In this document: in pieces, positions 21,791-32,500 of the stretch
How positions within the stretch are numbered: position 1 is the stretch's first letter
Layout: the number at the start of each line of letters is the position of its first letter
DNA from: Hyunsoonleella flava
GTDB taxonomy: Bacteria; Bacteroidota; Bacteroidia; Flavobacteriales; Flavobacteriaceae
Assembly (NCBI RefSeq): GCF_004310325.1
Contig: NZ_SIRT01000013.1
Location: 55,611 to 119,610 of the forward strand
Direction: 5' to 3'
DNA: 64,000 bases
Translations under genes and position numbers: made by a program
Notes under the pieces: generated by a model
The model's input: only the letters and a program-made list of their open reading frames with translations
What the model was told of the DNA's origin: nothing
Databases searched by the model: none

Positions 21791-21904
21791 AACGTTTTAC
21801 AAGCTCTAAAATAAGAATTATTGCATCATTTTTTAAAGAAAAAGATTTTTTTATTGCACTCAAAATATACGGTTTTCTCATTTTTGGGTAAAAAAAATAA
21901 AAAG

Positions 21905-21937
21905 TTGTCAACACGAAAACGTTTTCGTTAAATATTT
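21905..21937 (+). promoter_or_regulatory. susC promoter with LacI-family operator
   Basis: The 14-bp perfect palindrome CGAAAACGTTTTCG (21914-21927) has the central CG typical of LacI-family operators. It lies between TTG at 21905 and TAAATATT at 21929, 21 nt apart, close to the Bacteroidota promoter pattern TTG-N19-21-TAnnTTTG. A bound repressor would occlude the promoter. About 100 nt of leader follow before susC. Confidence 0.65.
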
Positions 21938-22040
21938 CGTAATCTAAAATTATCCCTTAACAATTTCTTTACATAATTTTGAGGAAGAGGAGTGAAAATA
22001 TAAACTGACTAATTAAAACATTTTAAATTAACAAAACTGT

Positions 22041-24986
22041 ATGAAAACAAATACTAAAACATTACTGTTTTTTATGATGCTTTTGCCCGTATTTATATTT
22101 GGGCAAAATGTTGTTACAGGAACAGTAACGGAACAATCCACTTCCATCCCGCTTCCAGGGGTTAATGTTATTATAAAAGGCACAACTACTGGAACCACCA
22201 CAGACTTTGATGGAAATTATCAGATTGAGGCAAATAATGGAGACATTATCGTGTTCTCCTATGTTGGGTATGCTTCCCAAGAAATCACTTATTCTGGTCA
22301 ATCAACTTTAGACATCCAATTAGCCGAAGACGCTGCTCAACTAGACGAAGTAGTTGTAATTGGTTATGGTACTACTACCAGAAAAGATGCAACCGGTTCA
22401 GTTGAGGCTATTACTTCAGAGGGCTTTACAAAAGGTAACATTGTAACTCCTGAGAACTTAATTAATGGTCGTATTGCTGGTGTTAGTGTTAACACGAGTG
22501 GTGCTCCAGGTTCTGGATCGCAGATTAGAATTCGTGGTGGCGCATCAATCAATGGCGCCAACGATCCATTGATAATTATAGACGGTTTACCAATTTCAAA
22601 TGATGGTGTAACAGGTTCTAGAGGTGTTTTAGCTTCTATTAACCCTAATGATATTGATTCGTTTTCTGTTTTAAAAGATGCTTCGGCTACCGCTATTTAT
22701 GGTTCACGAGCTTCAAATGGTGTAATCATTATTGTAACCAAAAAAGGTAAGTCTAAATTCAGTGCGACTTATGATACACAATTTATGTTTGGAGAAGTGA
22801 TGAATACTATTGATGTGTTTTCAGCTGATGCATACAGACAACTTGTAGCATCACAACCCATAAACGGTGCAACGATAGATACAAGCCTCTTAGGAGATGC
22901 TAGTACAAATTGGCAAAATGAAATTTTTAGAAATACTGTATCATCTCAGCACAATATAACGATGCAGGGTGCTTTATTTAAAGTGTTGCCGGCGAGGTTT
23001 ACGTTTGGTGTTGTTGACCAAGAAGGTGCATTAAAAACATCTAAATTTGAGAGACGTAACTTAAGCTTAGCACTAAATCCAACGTTTTTTGACAATCACT
23101 TAAAAGTGAGTTTAAATGCTAATTTTGCATTTGAGGATAACCGTTTTGCTGATGCAGGACAAATTGGTGCTGCAATGCGCTATGATCCTACACAGCCAGT
23201 ATTCGACCCAAGTTCTCCATTTGGCGGCTTCTATCAACACAGAAATGGCAACCAAGTAGCTAACGGAACTAACAATCCAGTAGCACAACTTTTACAAAGA
23301 ACCAATTTAGGTGATGCCAATAGATTGTTTGGGAATTTAAATTTTGATTATAAATTCCATTTTCTACCTGAACTAAAAGCGGTAATTAATTTGGGTTATG
23401 ATAGAACTGAGGCAAAAGGTCTTGATACAAGAGACAGATTACAAGCCACTACTGATCAAGATATTCTTTTTAAAGGAGAATTTAGAGAAAACACTCAAGA
23501 AAGAACCAATGAGTTATTTGATGGTTATTTAAATTATAAGAAAGATTTAGACAATATTGGTCTAGATTTAACTGCAGGTTACTCTTACCAAAGATTTACA
23601 AATAGTGGTAAAAATGGCAGAAACATTACCGACCCATTAAGTGTTGACGATTTTTACGCAGATCCTGATGTTGTTTTGATAGGTTTCTTTGGTAGAGCAA
23701 ATTTCTCACTAAATGACAAATACGCTTTAACACTTACTTACAGACGAGACGGTACTTCGCGTTTTAGTAAAGAAAATCAATGGGGAGATTTCCCTGCAGC
23801 TGCTTTTGCATGGACCATTAGTGACGAGGATTTCATGAAAGATTCTAATACGATTTCAAACTTAAAATTACGTTTGGGATATGGTATCACGGGTCAGCAA
23901 TCTGTTACTGAAAGAGATATTTTCTTAAATCGCTACCGAGGTGGTAGAGGAGATTCTCAATTTCAGTTTGGAAATGAAGTGATTGAATCTTTAATTGCTT
24001 CGGAAATCAATCCAGATTTAAAATGGGAAGAAACCACTACCATGGAAGTAGGCATCGACTATGGCTTATTTGGCAACAAAGTATCTGGTTCGTTAAACTT
24101 CTTCCAAAAGAACTCAACAGACCTGTTATTTACAGCTGCAGTTCCTGATGGTGCTAACTTCTCTAATAGTATTATTCAAAACATCGGAGAATTACAAATT
24201 CAAGGTTTAGAATTTTCTGTAAATACTGATGTGGTTAAAAATGATGATTGGAAAGTAGATTTTAACCTCAATGCCACCTTGTTAGACAGGGAAATAAAAG
24301 AATTAGCACTTGGGCAAGACGTTAGAACAGGAGGCATTAGCGGTGGAACTGGTAACAACATACAAATCCACAGAGAAGGTGAAGCACCAAACTCGTTCTA
24401 CGTTTTTAAACAACTTTATGATACTAACGGCACACCAGTTGAAGGTGCTTATGCTGATTTAAATGGTGACAACGTTATAAACGATAACGACCGTTATGTA
24501 AAAGAAAACCCAGGCGCAAATGCTATTTTTGGTTTCCAATCAAATGTTTTCTATAAGAATTTTGATTTTGCGTTCAACCTAAGGGCTAATCTTGGAAATT
24601 ATGTTTATAATAACGTACAGTCCTCAAGAGCGCAGTACGAATTATTATTAGATAATGCTGTATTAGGAAATATTCCAACAACCGTATTGGATACTGGTTT
24701 CCAAAGAACTGCAGATGTTATCATTTCAGATATTTTTGTTGAAAATGCTTCTTTTTTAAGGATGGATAACATAACTTTAGGATACACTTTTAATGATATA
24801 TCTAAAATGCTTAAAAGTGTTAGAATCTGGGGTGGTGTACAAAATGTATTTGTGCTTACAAACTATAGCGGATTAGATCCTGAAGTTACAGATAACGACT
24901 CAGACCTTACACTTACTTTAGGTATAGATAATGTAGTATACCCAAGACCAAGAACCGTATTGGTGGGGGCTAACATTAAATTTTAA
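22041..24986 (+). CDS. susC: SusC-like TonB-dependent outer membrane transporter
   Basis: 981 residues. Signal peptide (MKTNTKTLLFFMMLLPVFIFGQ), carboxypeptidase-D-like beta domain (about 24-105), plug domain with the SusC hallmark DASATAIYGSRASNGVIII (about 215-235), and a 22-strand barrel ending in the usual aromatic/hydrophobic C-terminus (GANIKF). It imports maltooligosaccharides with the SusD lid, powered by TonB-ExbBD. First gene of the rightward cluster, 11 bp before susD. Confidence 0.97.
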   Translation: MKTNTKTLLFFMMLLPVFIFGQNVVTGTVTEQSTSIPLPGVNVIIKGTTTGTTTDFDGNYQIEANNGDIIVFSYVGYASQEITYSGQSTLDIQLAEDAAQLDEVVVIGYGTTTRKDATGSVEAITSEGFTKGNIVTPENLINGRIAGVSVNTSGAPGSGSQIRIRGGASINGANDPLIIIDGLPISNDGVTGSRGVLASINPNDIDSFSVLKDASATAIYGSRASNGVIIIVTKKGKSKFSATYDTQFMFGEVMNTIDVFSADAYRQLVASQPINGATIDTSLLGDASTNWQNEIFRNTVSSQHNITMQGALFKVLPARFTFGVVDQEGALKTSKFERRNLSLALNPTFFDNHLKVSLNANFAFEDNRFADAGQIGAAMRYDPTQPVFDPSSPFGGFYQHRNGNQVANGTNNPVAQLLQRTNLGDANRLFGNLNFDYKFHFLPELKAVINLGYDRTEAKGLDTRDRLQATTDQDILFKGEFRENTQERTNELFDGYLNYKKDLDNIGLDLTAGYSYQRFTNSGKNGRNITDPLSVDDFYADPDVVLIGFFGRANFSLNDKYALTLTYRRDGTSRFSKENQWGDFPAAAFAWTISDEDFMKDSNTISNLKLRLGYGITGQQSVTERDIFLNRYRGGRGDSQFQFGNEVIESLIASEINPDLKWEETTTMEVGIDYGLFGNKVSGSLNFFQKNSTDLLFTAAVPDGANFSNSIIQNIGELQIQGLEFSVNTDVVKNDDWKVDFNLNATLLDREIKELALGQDVRTGGISGGTGNNIQIHREGEAPNSFYVFKQLYDTNGTPVEGAYADLNGDNVINDNDRYVKENPGANAIFGFQSNVFYKNFDFAFNLRANLGNYVYNNVQSSRAQYELLLDNAVLGNIPTTVLDTGFQRTADVIISDIFVENASFLRMDNITLGYTFNDISKMLKSVRIWGGVQNVFVLTNYSGLDPEVTDNDSDLTLTLGIDNVVYPRPRTVLVGANIKF

Positions 24987-24997
24987 AAAAAACAACT

Positions 24998-26599
24998 ATG
25001 AAGACAAAATTTAAAATGCACAAAACAATTGGAGTGATATGTCTTTTTATCGTGACACTAGTATCTTGTACCGATGATTTGAATATTACACCTAATGATG
25101 ATCAAACTGTTTTAAGCGAAGATCTTTTTAAAGATGAAACAGCTTATAAGCAAGTATTAGCCGGTATTTACGCAAACCTAGCACTAACAGGAACTGATGG
25201 CGCTGGTAGTTCTAACTTAAAAAACATTGATGCGGGTACCAGCCAATTCGGTCGTGTTTTATTATATACACAAACATTAGCAGCAGACCAGATGATTTGG
25301 TCTTATGAGAACGACCCAGGAACAAGAGAAATTCAACGTAATATTTGGACTGCTCAAAATCCATTACTATTAGGTATGTTTAGTAGGGCTCATCTATCCG
25401 TAGCGTTAGCAAATAACTTTTTACGTGAAACTACAGACGAGAAATTAGATTCAAGAAATGTATCTGAAGCCACAAGAAGTGATATTGCTGAATATAGAGC
25501 TGAAGCAAGATTAATGAGAGCCATGGCGTATTACTATATGATGGATTTGTTTGGAAAGGCAAATTTCGCAGACGAAACAACACCAATTAATGCACAACCT
25601 GAGGTTTATAATAGAGCGCAATTATTTGCTTTTGTTGAAAGTGAACTATTGGATATTGAAGATGACTTGGTAGCAGCCAGACAAAATGAGTATGGTAGAG
25701 CTGATAGAGCTGTAGCACAAATGATATTGGCAAAAATTTACTTAAATGCCGAAGTTTACATCAACGAACCTCATTATACCGAGTGTATTACGTTCTGCGA
25801 AAAAATTATTGCTGGCGGTTACGATTTAGCTGATAATTATCTGCACAATTTCATGGCGGATAACAACACAAACTCTGCAACAAAGGAAATTATCTTCCCA
25901 ATTGTGTCAGACGGTGTAACTACGCAAAATTTTGGTCCGACAACTGTAATGATTAATGGTTCTGTTGGCAGCCTAGAAAAGAATGGAGATGAAGTAGGTG
26001 TTGGTACAGAAGGCTGGGGAGGCGCCCTAAGAGTAAGAAAACAGTTTGCTGATCTTTGGGATGGTTCTTTCGCTGATGATGATAGAAACACTCTGATTAC
26101 AGCAGATAGGCCAATTGATATTCCAGATATCTCTGATAAAGATACAGGCTACGTTATCCAAAAGTATTCAAACGCAACTTCAACAGGAGGTTTCGGTGTA
26201 GATAAAACTTTTGTTGATACTGATTTCCCATTGTTTAGACTTGCCGATGTATACTTAATGTATGCTGAAGCTCACCTAAGAGGTGGTGGAGGTAATTTGG
26301 CGACAGCTGTTGGATATATCAACGATTTAAGAACCAGAGCAAACAACCCTAACGCAATTTCTTCTGGAGACTTAACATTAGATTTCATCCTAGATGAAAG
26401 ATCTCGTGAGCTACACTGGGAAGCACATAGAAGACAAGACCTAATTAGATACGGCAGATTTACAGGTGGAAATTACAATTGGGCTTGGAAAGGAAATGGA
26501 AGTAACGGTATTGCAATACCTTCACATTTCGACTTATATCCTATCCCTGTAGGAAGTATGGCCGCAAATCCTAATTTAAAGCAAAACCCAGGATACTAA
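24998..26599 (+). CDS. susD: SusD-like surface glycan-binding lipoprotein
   Basis: 533 residues, lipobox at Cys24 (LVSC). TPR-like helical fold with RAEARLMRAMAYYYMMDLFG (the classical SusD helix) and the C-terminal RSRELHWEAHRRQDLIRYGRF region, both family hallmarks. It forms the lid over SusC and hands over malto-oligosaccharides. Pairing and spacing with susC are canonical. Confidence 0.97.
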   Translation: MKTKFKMHKTIGVICLFIVTLVSCTDDLNITPNDDQTVLSEDLFKDETAYKQVLAGIYANLALTGTDGAGSSNLKNIDAGTSQFGRVLLYTQTLAADQMIWSYENDPGTREIQRNIWTAQNPLLLGMFSRAHLSVALANNFLRETTDEKLDSRNVSEATRSDIAEYRAEARLMRAMAYYYMMDLFGKANFADETTPINAQPEVYNRAQLFAFVESELLDIEDDLVAARQNEYGRADRAVAQMILAKIYLNAEVYINEPHYTECITFCEKIIAGGYDLADNYLHNFMADNNTNSATKEIIFPIVSDGVTTQNFGPTTVMINGSVGSLEKNGDEVGVGTEGWGGALRVRKQFADLWDGSFADDDRNTLITADRPIDIPDISDKDTGYVIQKYSNATSTGGFGVDKTFVDTDFPLFRLADVYLMYAEAHLRGGGGNLATAVGYINDLRTRANNPNAISSGDLTLDFILDERSRELHWEAHRRQDLIRYGRFTGGNYNWAWKGNGSNGIAIPSHFDLYPIPVGSMAANPNLKQNPGY

Positions 26600-26617
26600 A
26601 ACTAAATAACTACAAAA

Positions 26618-27751
26618 ATGATGAAAACAATAAAACGAATTTCAGCTTTTAGCATAATTGGGTTAGTTCTACTATTCCTTAGTTCTTGCGATGATGATTC
26701 TGAATTATTCACAGTATCAGCACCAAACGCTCCAGTTTTAGCCGATTTACAAATAACACAAATTGAATTAGATGCCGCAAATACAGGAAACCCTGCAATT
26801 GCACTAAATTGGTCTGAATCCGATTACGGACAACCAGCGGCAGTAAATTATTCGGTACAATTTTCAATGGATGAAGCTTTTACTTCTCCTGTAACTGCAA
26901 CAAGTGTAACAGGTAGAAATGATATTACACTATCAGTAGGAGAAATAAACTCCGCTGCAGGTAATGCGGGCTTAAACCCATTTGAATGGGCAACATTATA
27001 TACCAGAGTTGTAGCATCTTTAGGAACACAGCAAAGTAAAGCTATCAATTCTAATACACTGCAGTTTGAGGTGTATCCTTATTTCAACTATGTATTCAAT
27101 GATTACTACTTGGTTGGAAATGGTACCGCTCCAGGTTGGAATAATAATGATAACAACCCTCCATTATTTAGAGATGCAGATAATCCTAATCTTTATTACT
27201 ACACTGGTTTTTTCACTAAAGGAGGTGGTGATTTTAACGATGGAAGATTTAAAGTTCTTGAAACTAGAGGGCTTTGGCAACCACAATGGGGTGTTACAGA
27301 TAATGAAGGTGAAGATGAAATAAAAACCGGTGGAGAAATTGCTGGGAACCCGGGTACTCAATCAAATGACCCTGGTCGTTTTGGCGTACCTTCTGAAGGG
27401 TATTATGAATTTACAATAAACTTCTCCACAAAAACTTATACAATGACGCCGTTTAATGCTTCGGGAGCAACTATGTTTTCTGGAATGAGTATTCAAGGAT
27501 CTAGTGTTTCAACGACTGCAATGACACCATTGAGTTTTGATGGGCATATTTGGTATGCAGCAGGAATTCGCTTAACACCAGGTGAAGTTTCTTTCTTAAC
27601 AGATACAGGTGCTACTTGGGGAGCTGCAATAAGTTTCTCTGGGGTAGCTACAGCTGGGGGAAGTGCAATTCCCGTTATCGTGGAAGACGATTATGATGTT
27701 TGGTTTAACACCTTAACTGGTCGTTATATCCTTATACCATTAAACTTATAA
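26618..27751 (+). CDS. SusE-like starch-binding outer membrane lipoprotein
   Basis: 377 residues, lipobox at Cys24 (LSSC) followed by DDDS, an acidic stretch that may act as a surface-export signal. Residues ~35-150 are an FnIII/SusE-type domain (APVLADLQIT...NWSESDYGQ). Two C-terminal SusE/F-type starch-binding modules follow, marked by YLVGNGTAPGWNNND and repeated W/N-rich strands. It captures starch on the cell surface. ATG at 26621 (second Met) is an equal start candidate. Confidence 0.88.
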   Translation: MMKTIKRISAFSIIGLVLLFLSSCDDDSELFTVSAPNAPVLADLQITQIELDAANTGNPAIALNWSESDYGQPAAVNYSVQFSMDEAFTSPVTATSVTGRNDITLSVGEINSAAGNAGLNPFEWATLYTRVVASLGTQQSKAINSNTLQFEVYPYFNYVFNDYYLVGNGTAPGWNNNDNNPPLFRDADNPNLYYYTGFFTKGGGDFNDGRFKVLETRGLWQPQWGVTDNEGEDEIKTGGEIAGNPGTQSNDPGRFGVPSEGYYEFTINFSTKTYTMTPFNASGATMFSGMSIQGSSVSTTAMTPLSFDGHIWYAAGIRLTPGEVSFLTDTGATWGAAISFSGVATAGGSAIPVIVEDDYDVWFNTLTGRYILIPLNL

Positions 27752-27775
27752 GACTAACGAAATAATTAAAGACAA

Positions 27776-29452
27776 ATGAAATCAATTTTAAATAAAATAG
27801 GTGTTCTGTTACTAGCGGTAACATTCGTGTTTACCTCATGTGAAACAGAAGAAACCTTAGAAATTACAACTCCAGATGCAGAGTTTGTATTAAACACTCC
27901 TGGTATTAGCACTGTATTTTTAAACTTTGCTTTACCTGACAATCCTGCATTTACTATTTCATGGAATGACCCAGTTACAGGAAGTTCGTCTTATACAATT
28001 GAAATGGCTACTGATGCTGATTTTACGTCTCCTATGACATTAGGAACATCAGATTCAAACAACTTTTCAATGTCTGTATCAGAATTCAACAATGCACTTA
28101 CATCCTCTGGGAACACGCAATTTAAAGACATCCCTGTTTACATGAGGGTTCTTGCAGGTAGCGCAGTAAGTAATAGTATTTTAATGCTTGCTACTACGTA
28201 TCCAGTAAATGCACCAGAAATAACAAGCCCAAGCAGCGGTGATAGTTTTACGCTTTCTATCGATAATAACGATATGACAGCTACTACTTTAGAATGGAGT
28301 GATTCTATTTTAGAGTCTTCGTTAAACATGGACATCACTTACAAAGTTGAAACTGCACTTGCAGGTACAGACTTTGCAATGCCTGTTGAAGCTGGCGAAG
28401 TGATGAACATGAACTCTGTTTCGTGGACTAATGCACAATTAAATGCTGCGGCTATTCAAAGCGGTATAGAAGCAGACACTGCGGGCGATCTTGATATTCG
28501 TGTGGTGGCAACTATTACAGATAGTGCTTCTGGCACAGTATTAGAAAGAATTTCAGACCCAATAACAATCTCAGTAACAACTTATGCTACTGCATTAGAT
28601 TTATCTACCAATTGGGGGGTTGTAGGTTCTGCAGCAAATGATTGGGGTGCTACTCCAGATTTACCATTCTTCCAAACAGATACCGATGGTGTATTGGCCG
28701 CGTATGTAAATTTAATTGATGGTGAAATTAAGTTTAGAGAAAACATGGCTTGGGATAACAACTACGGTGATAATGGTGCAGATGGCACTCTAGAACAAGG
28801 AGGTGCTAATATTGCAGTTACTGCAGGTTCTTACAAAATTACCATGAATTTAAATGATCTTACTTACACCATTGAGCCATTCTCTTTAGGAATTGTTGGT
28901 GGTGCTTACAATGAATGGGGAGCTACTCCTGATTTCATGTTAGAATACGATCAATATTCTGATGTATTTAGAGGTATCGTTACACTTATTGATGGTGAAA
29001 TGAAATTCAGAATGAATAACGATTGGGGTACTAATTGGGGTGATGATGGTGCAAATGGCACTCTTGAAGCTGGTGGTGCAAATATTGTTGTAACTGCTGG
29101 AATTTATATAGCCACGGTAAGCCTAAATGATTTAACATACACCTTAGAACCAATAGATTATGTTTGGGGACTTGTAGGTGGTGCTTATAATGAATGGGGA
29201 GCAACTCCTGATGCTCAATTCTCCAGAGACTGGTCTCGTCCATTTGATGATATTTGGATTTTAAACGATGTTACACTCTTAGATGGTGAATATAAGTTTA
29301 GAGCTAATAACGATTGGGGAACTAACTACGGTGATGATGGTGGCGATGGCGTCTTAGAACTCAATGGTGCTAACTTAGTTACCACGGCAGGAACATACTC
29401 GTTTGTATTGGATTTCTCAGATCCTGCAAACCCGACGTATACCAAAAATTAA
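27776..29452 (+). CDS. SusF/SusE-like lipoprotein with three tandem starch-binding modules
   Basis: 558 residues, lipobox at Cys22 (FTSC). Residues ~35-270 form two SusE-type beta domains. Three repeats of about 90 residues follow, each beginning with a variant of WGLVGGAYNEWGATPD, then GE.KFR.NNDWG.N.GD(D/N)G and a C-terminal TYTLEP strand. The aromatic residues and the N-G-D loop resemble starch-binding CBM modules of SusE/F. Repeat number exceeds that of SusE upstream, giving multivalent binding. The transcript should end at the strong terminator at 29470. Confidence 0.88.
   Translation: MKSILNKIGVLLLAVTFVFTSCETEETLEITTPDAEFVLNTPGISTVFLNFALPDNPAFTISWNDPVTGSSSYTIEMATDADFTSPMTLGTSDSNNFSMSVSEFNNALTSSGNTQFKDIPVYMRVLAGSAVSNSILMLATTYPVNAPEITSPSSGDSFTLSIDNNDMTATTLEWSDSILESSLNMDITYKVETALAGTDFAMPVEAGEVMNMNSVSWTNAQLNAAAIQSGIEADTAGDLDIRVVATITDSASGTVLERISDPITISVTTYATALDLSTNWGVVGSAANDWGATPDLPFFQTDTDGVLAAYVNLIDGEIKFRENMAWDNNYGDNGADGTLEQGGANIAVTAGSYKITMNLNDLTYTIEPFSLGIVGGAYNEWGATPDFMLEYDQYSDVFRGIVTLIDGEMKFRMNNDWGTNWGDDGANGTLEAGGANIVVTAGIYIATVSLNDLTYTLEPIDYVWGLVGGAYNEWGATPDAQFSRDWSRPFDDIWILNDVTLLDGEYKFRANNDWGTNYGDDGGDGVLELNGANLVTTAGTYSFVLDFSDPANPTYTKN
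28613..29449 (+). repeat. three tandem ~275-bp repeats coding starch-binding modules
   Basis: Units start near 28613, 28888 and 29164. The second and third share long nearly identical stretches (GGTGGTGCTTA.AATGAATGGGGAGC and AACGATTGGGG at matched positions), more alike than the first, suggesting a recent duplication inside the gene. Confidence 0.75.
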
Positions 29453-29469
29453 GTTTAATTAAAAGTGTT

Positions 29470-29506
29470 AAAAAAGGCTGTGCCAATAATTGTACAGCCT
29501 TTTTTG
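29470..29506 (+). terminator. Rho-independent terminator after the sus cluster
   Basis: AAAAAGGCTGT and ACAGCCTTTTT arms around a 12-nt loop, followed by T-rich sequence. It separates the susF-like gene from the secreted amylase gene, allowing differential expression. Confidence 0.85.
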
Positions 29507-29522
29507 ATTAAACTAAAAAGGT

Positions 29523-32500
29523 ATGAAAAAGAAACTATTATTATTCTCAATATTATTTGCTTCCCTGGCATATGGACAGTCGGTATCTACCATTCCCGCT
29601 ATTCCTACGGCTGCAAATCCTATTACCATAACATTTGATGCTACAGGCTCAGAATTAGAAGGCTATACTGGAGATGTTTATGCCCATACAGGCGTATTAA
29701 CGTCAGAGTCTACCAGTAATACAGATTGGAAACATGTTATCGGTTCTTGGGGAAACAATACAACACAACCACAATTAACCAGATTAACAGCAAATACTTA
29801 CGAGCTTGTAATAACTCCAAATATCACTTCGTTTTACAATGTTGATGCTGGAGCAACAGTTACTAATATTGCTATTGTTTTTAGAAGTGAAGATGGAAGT
29901 CAACAGTCTAGACCAGACCTTTTTATTCAAATTTTTGAAGATGGTTTAAATGTTACAATTACAAACCCTTCAAATGATGATGTTTTTGATTTAAACGATA
30001 ACATTACCATAACCGCTGAGTCCAGCACTTCGGCAGATTTAGAACTAAAAGTAAACAATAGTTCTATAGCTACTGAAACAGGAAACACAAGTATATCTTC
30101 AGCTTATACATTTACTACAACAGGCGCATTCACAATAAATGCTTCTGCAGTTCAAGGCACAGAAACAAAAGAAGAAACTATTTCAGTTTACGTAAAAACA
30201 CCCACGCAAACAGAAACTGTTCCTACTGGATTAGAATATGGCCTAAATAAAAATAATGATGGATCGGTAACTTTTGTATTGCAAGCACCATTAAAAAATG
30301 ATGTTTTTCTGTTAGGAACTTTTAACGGTTGGGAGCTAAACCCAATGTATCAAATGAAAAAAGATGGGGACACGTTTTGGTTAACTTTAAGCGGATTAGA
30401 CCCAGACACAGAATATGCTTATCAATACTACGTAGATTACAGTTTGCGTGTTGCAGACCCTTATTCAAAAAAAGTATTAGATCCCAGTAACGATCAATTC
30501 ATTTCAGATACAACCTATCCAAACTTGATGGATTATCCTGAGGGTACAACAGGAATTGTATCTACATTCCAAATCAATGAAATATCATATAATTGGCAAG
30601 TCAATTCATTTTCCAAACCAGATCAAGAAAATCTTGTAGTGTATGAAATGTTGATTCGGGATTTTACAGAAGAGGATTCCTTTTTATCAGCCATGACACA
30701 TTTAGATTACCTTGAAAACTTAGGTATAAACGCTATAGAGTTAATGCCTGTGAGCGAATTTGAAGGCAATGATAGCTGGGGCTACAATCCATCATTTCAT
30801 GGTGCGCTTGACAAATATTACGGTACTCAAAATCATTTTAAAATGTTCGTGGATGCTTGCCACGAAAGAGGTATTGCTGTAATACTTGATGTAGTTTACA
30901 ACCATGCGTTTAGTCAAAGTCCGTTAGCCCAGATGTATTGGGATAGTGCAAACTTTAAACCTTCAGCAGATAACCCTTGGCTAAATCCAGATGCTAAACA
31001 TCCATTTAATGTGGGTTACGATTTTAATCATGAGAGTGAGTATACCAAAACCTATGTAAAACAAACTTTAAAGTATTGGATAGAAGAATTTAAAGTAGAT
31101 GGATTTAGATTTGATTTATCAAAAGGCTTTACACAAACCAACAATCCTGACAATGTAGGTGCTTGGGGTAATTTTGACGCTTCAAGAATAGCAATACTGG
31201 AAGACTACGCCGATTATATTTGGAACAACGTGTCGTCTGATGCTTATTTAATTTTAGAGCATTTTGCGACTAATTCAGAAGAAACTGCTCTAGCTAACTA
31301 CGGATTTATGCTATGGGGTAACTTAAACCATGATTTTAACCAAAATACTATGGGATTTGCTTCAAATGCTGATGTATCTTGGTTAGCGTATACTGAGCGT
31401 AACTGGAATAATCCACATATAGTTGGTTATATGGAGAGTCATGACGAAGAACGATTAATGGTAAGAAACATCAACAACGGTAATTCCAATGCAGAGCATG
31501 ACACTAAAGATTTTCAAACGGCTTTAGATAGAATTGAAGCTGCAACAGCAATTTTTTATAGCGTTCCAGGTCCTAAAATGCTGTGGCAGTTTGGTGAATT
31601 GGGCTATGATAAAAGTATTAATTGCGAAAATGATATTACCAATGGTAATTGTAGATTGGATAGAAAACCTGTAGCATGGACTTTAAATTATGATGACGAT
31701 GAAGATCGTCTAGATTTATACGACGTAACAGCAAAAATGATCAAATTGAAAACCGATTATCCGTCTACTTTCAACACCGATGATTTTTCTTTTAGTCTTG
31801 ATGGCTTGATAAAACGCATCACTTTGAATGATAAGGTTGGAGACTTTGACGTTGTTGTGATTGCTAATTTTGATTTGGTTGAAAAATCTGTTAACCCAAA
31901 TTTTTCTAAAACCGGTACTTGGTATCGTATACTAAATAACAATGCACCTCATGAAGTCAACAATGTGTCAACATCTATATCGCTCTCTCCAGGAGAATAT
32001 CGTGTTTACGGGACACAACCTGTTATTGACCCCAATGATTTAGATAGTGACGGTGTTATAAACGCTGAAGACTCCTGTCCCAATACACCTTTGGGAGCAA
32101 CGGTTGATGCGAATGGTTGCGAAATTTTTGTATTACCAGTGGATAATTTTAGATTACAGGTATCAAATGAAACCTGTAGAAACAGTAATAATGGTGTAAT
32201 AGACATTACAGCTCAAAAGAATTTAAACTACACTGCTACAATTACAGGAAATAGTTTAAATAACTCTGACGACTTCACGACTACCTATATCAAATCAGAT
32301 TTGGAAGCTGGAGACTATCGTGTTTGTATTACTGTTGAAGGTCAGGTCGATTTCGAACAGTGCTTTAATGTTACCATTACAGAGCCAAAAGATTTATCTG
32401 TAACCTCAAAAATTCTAGAGTCTAAAAAAGCTATCGCGTTAAATCTTAACGGTAGTGACTCATATTATATTACCATAAATGATATAGAAACAGAAACTTT

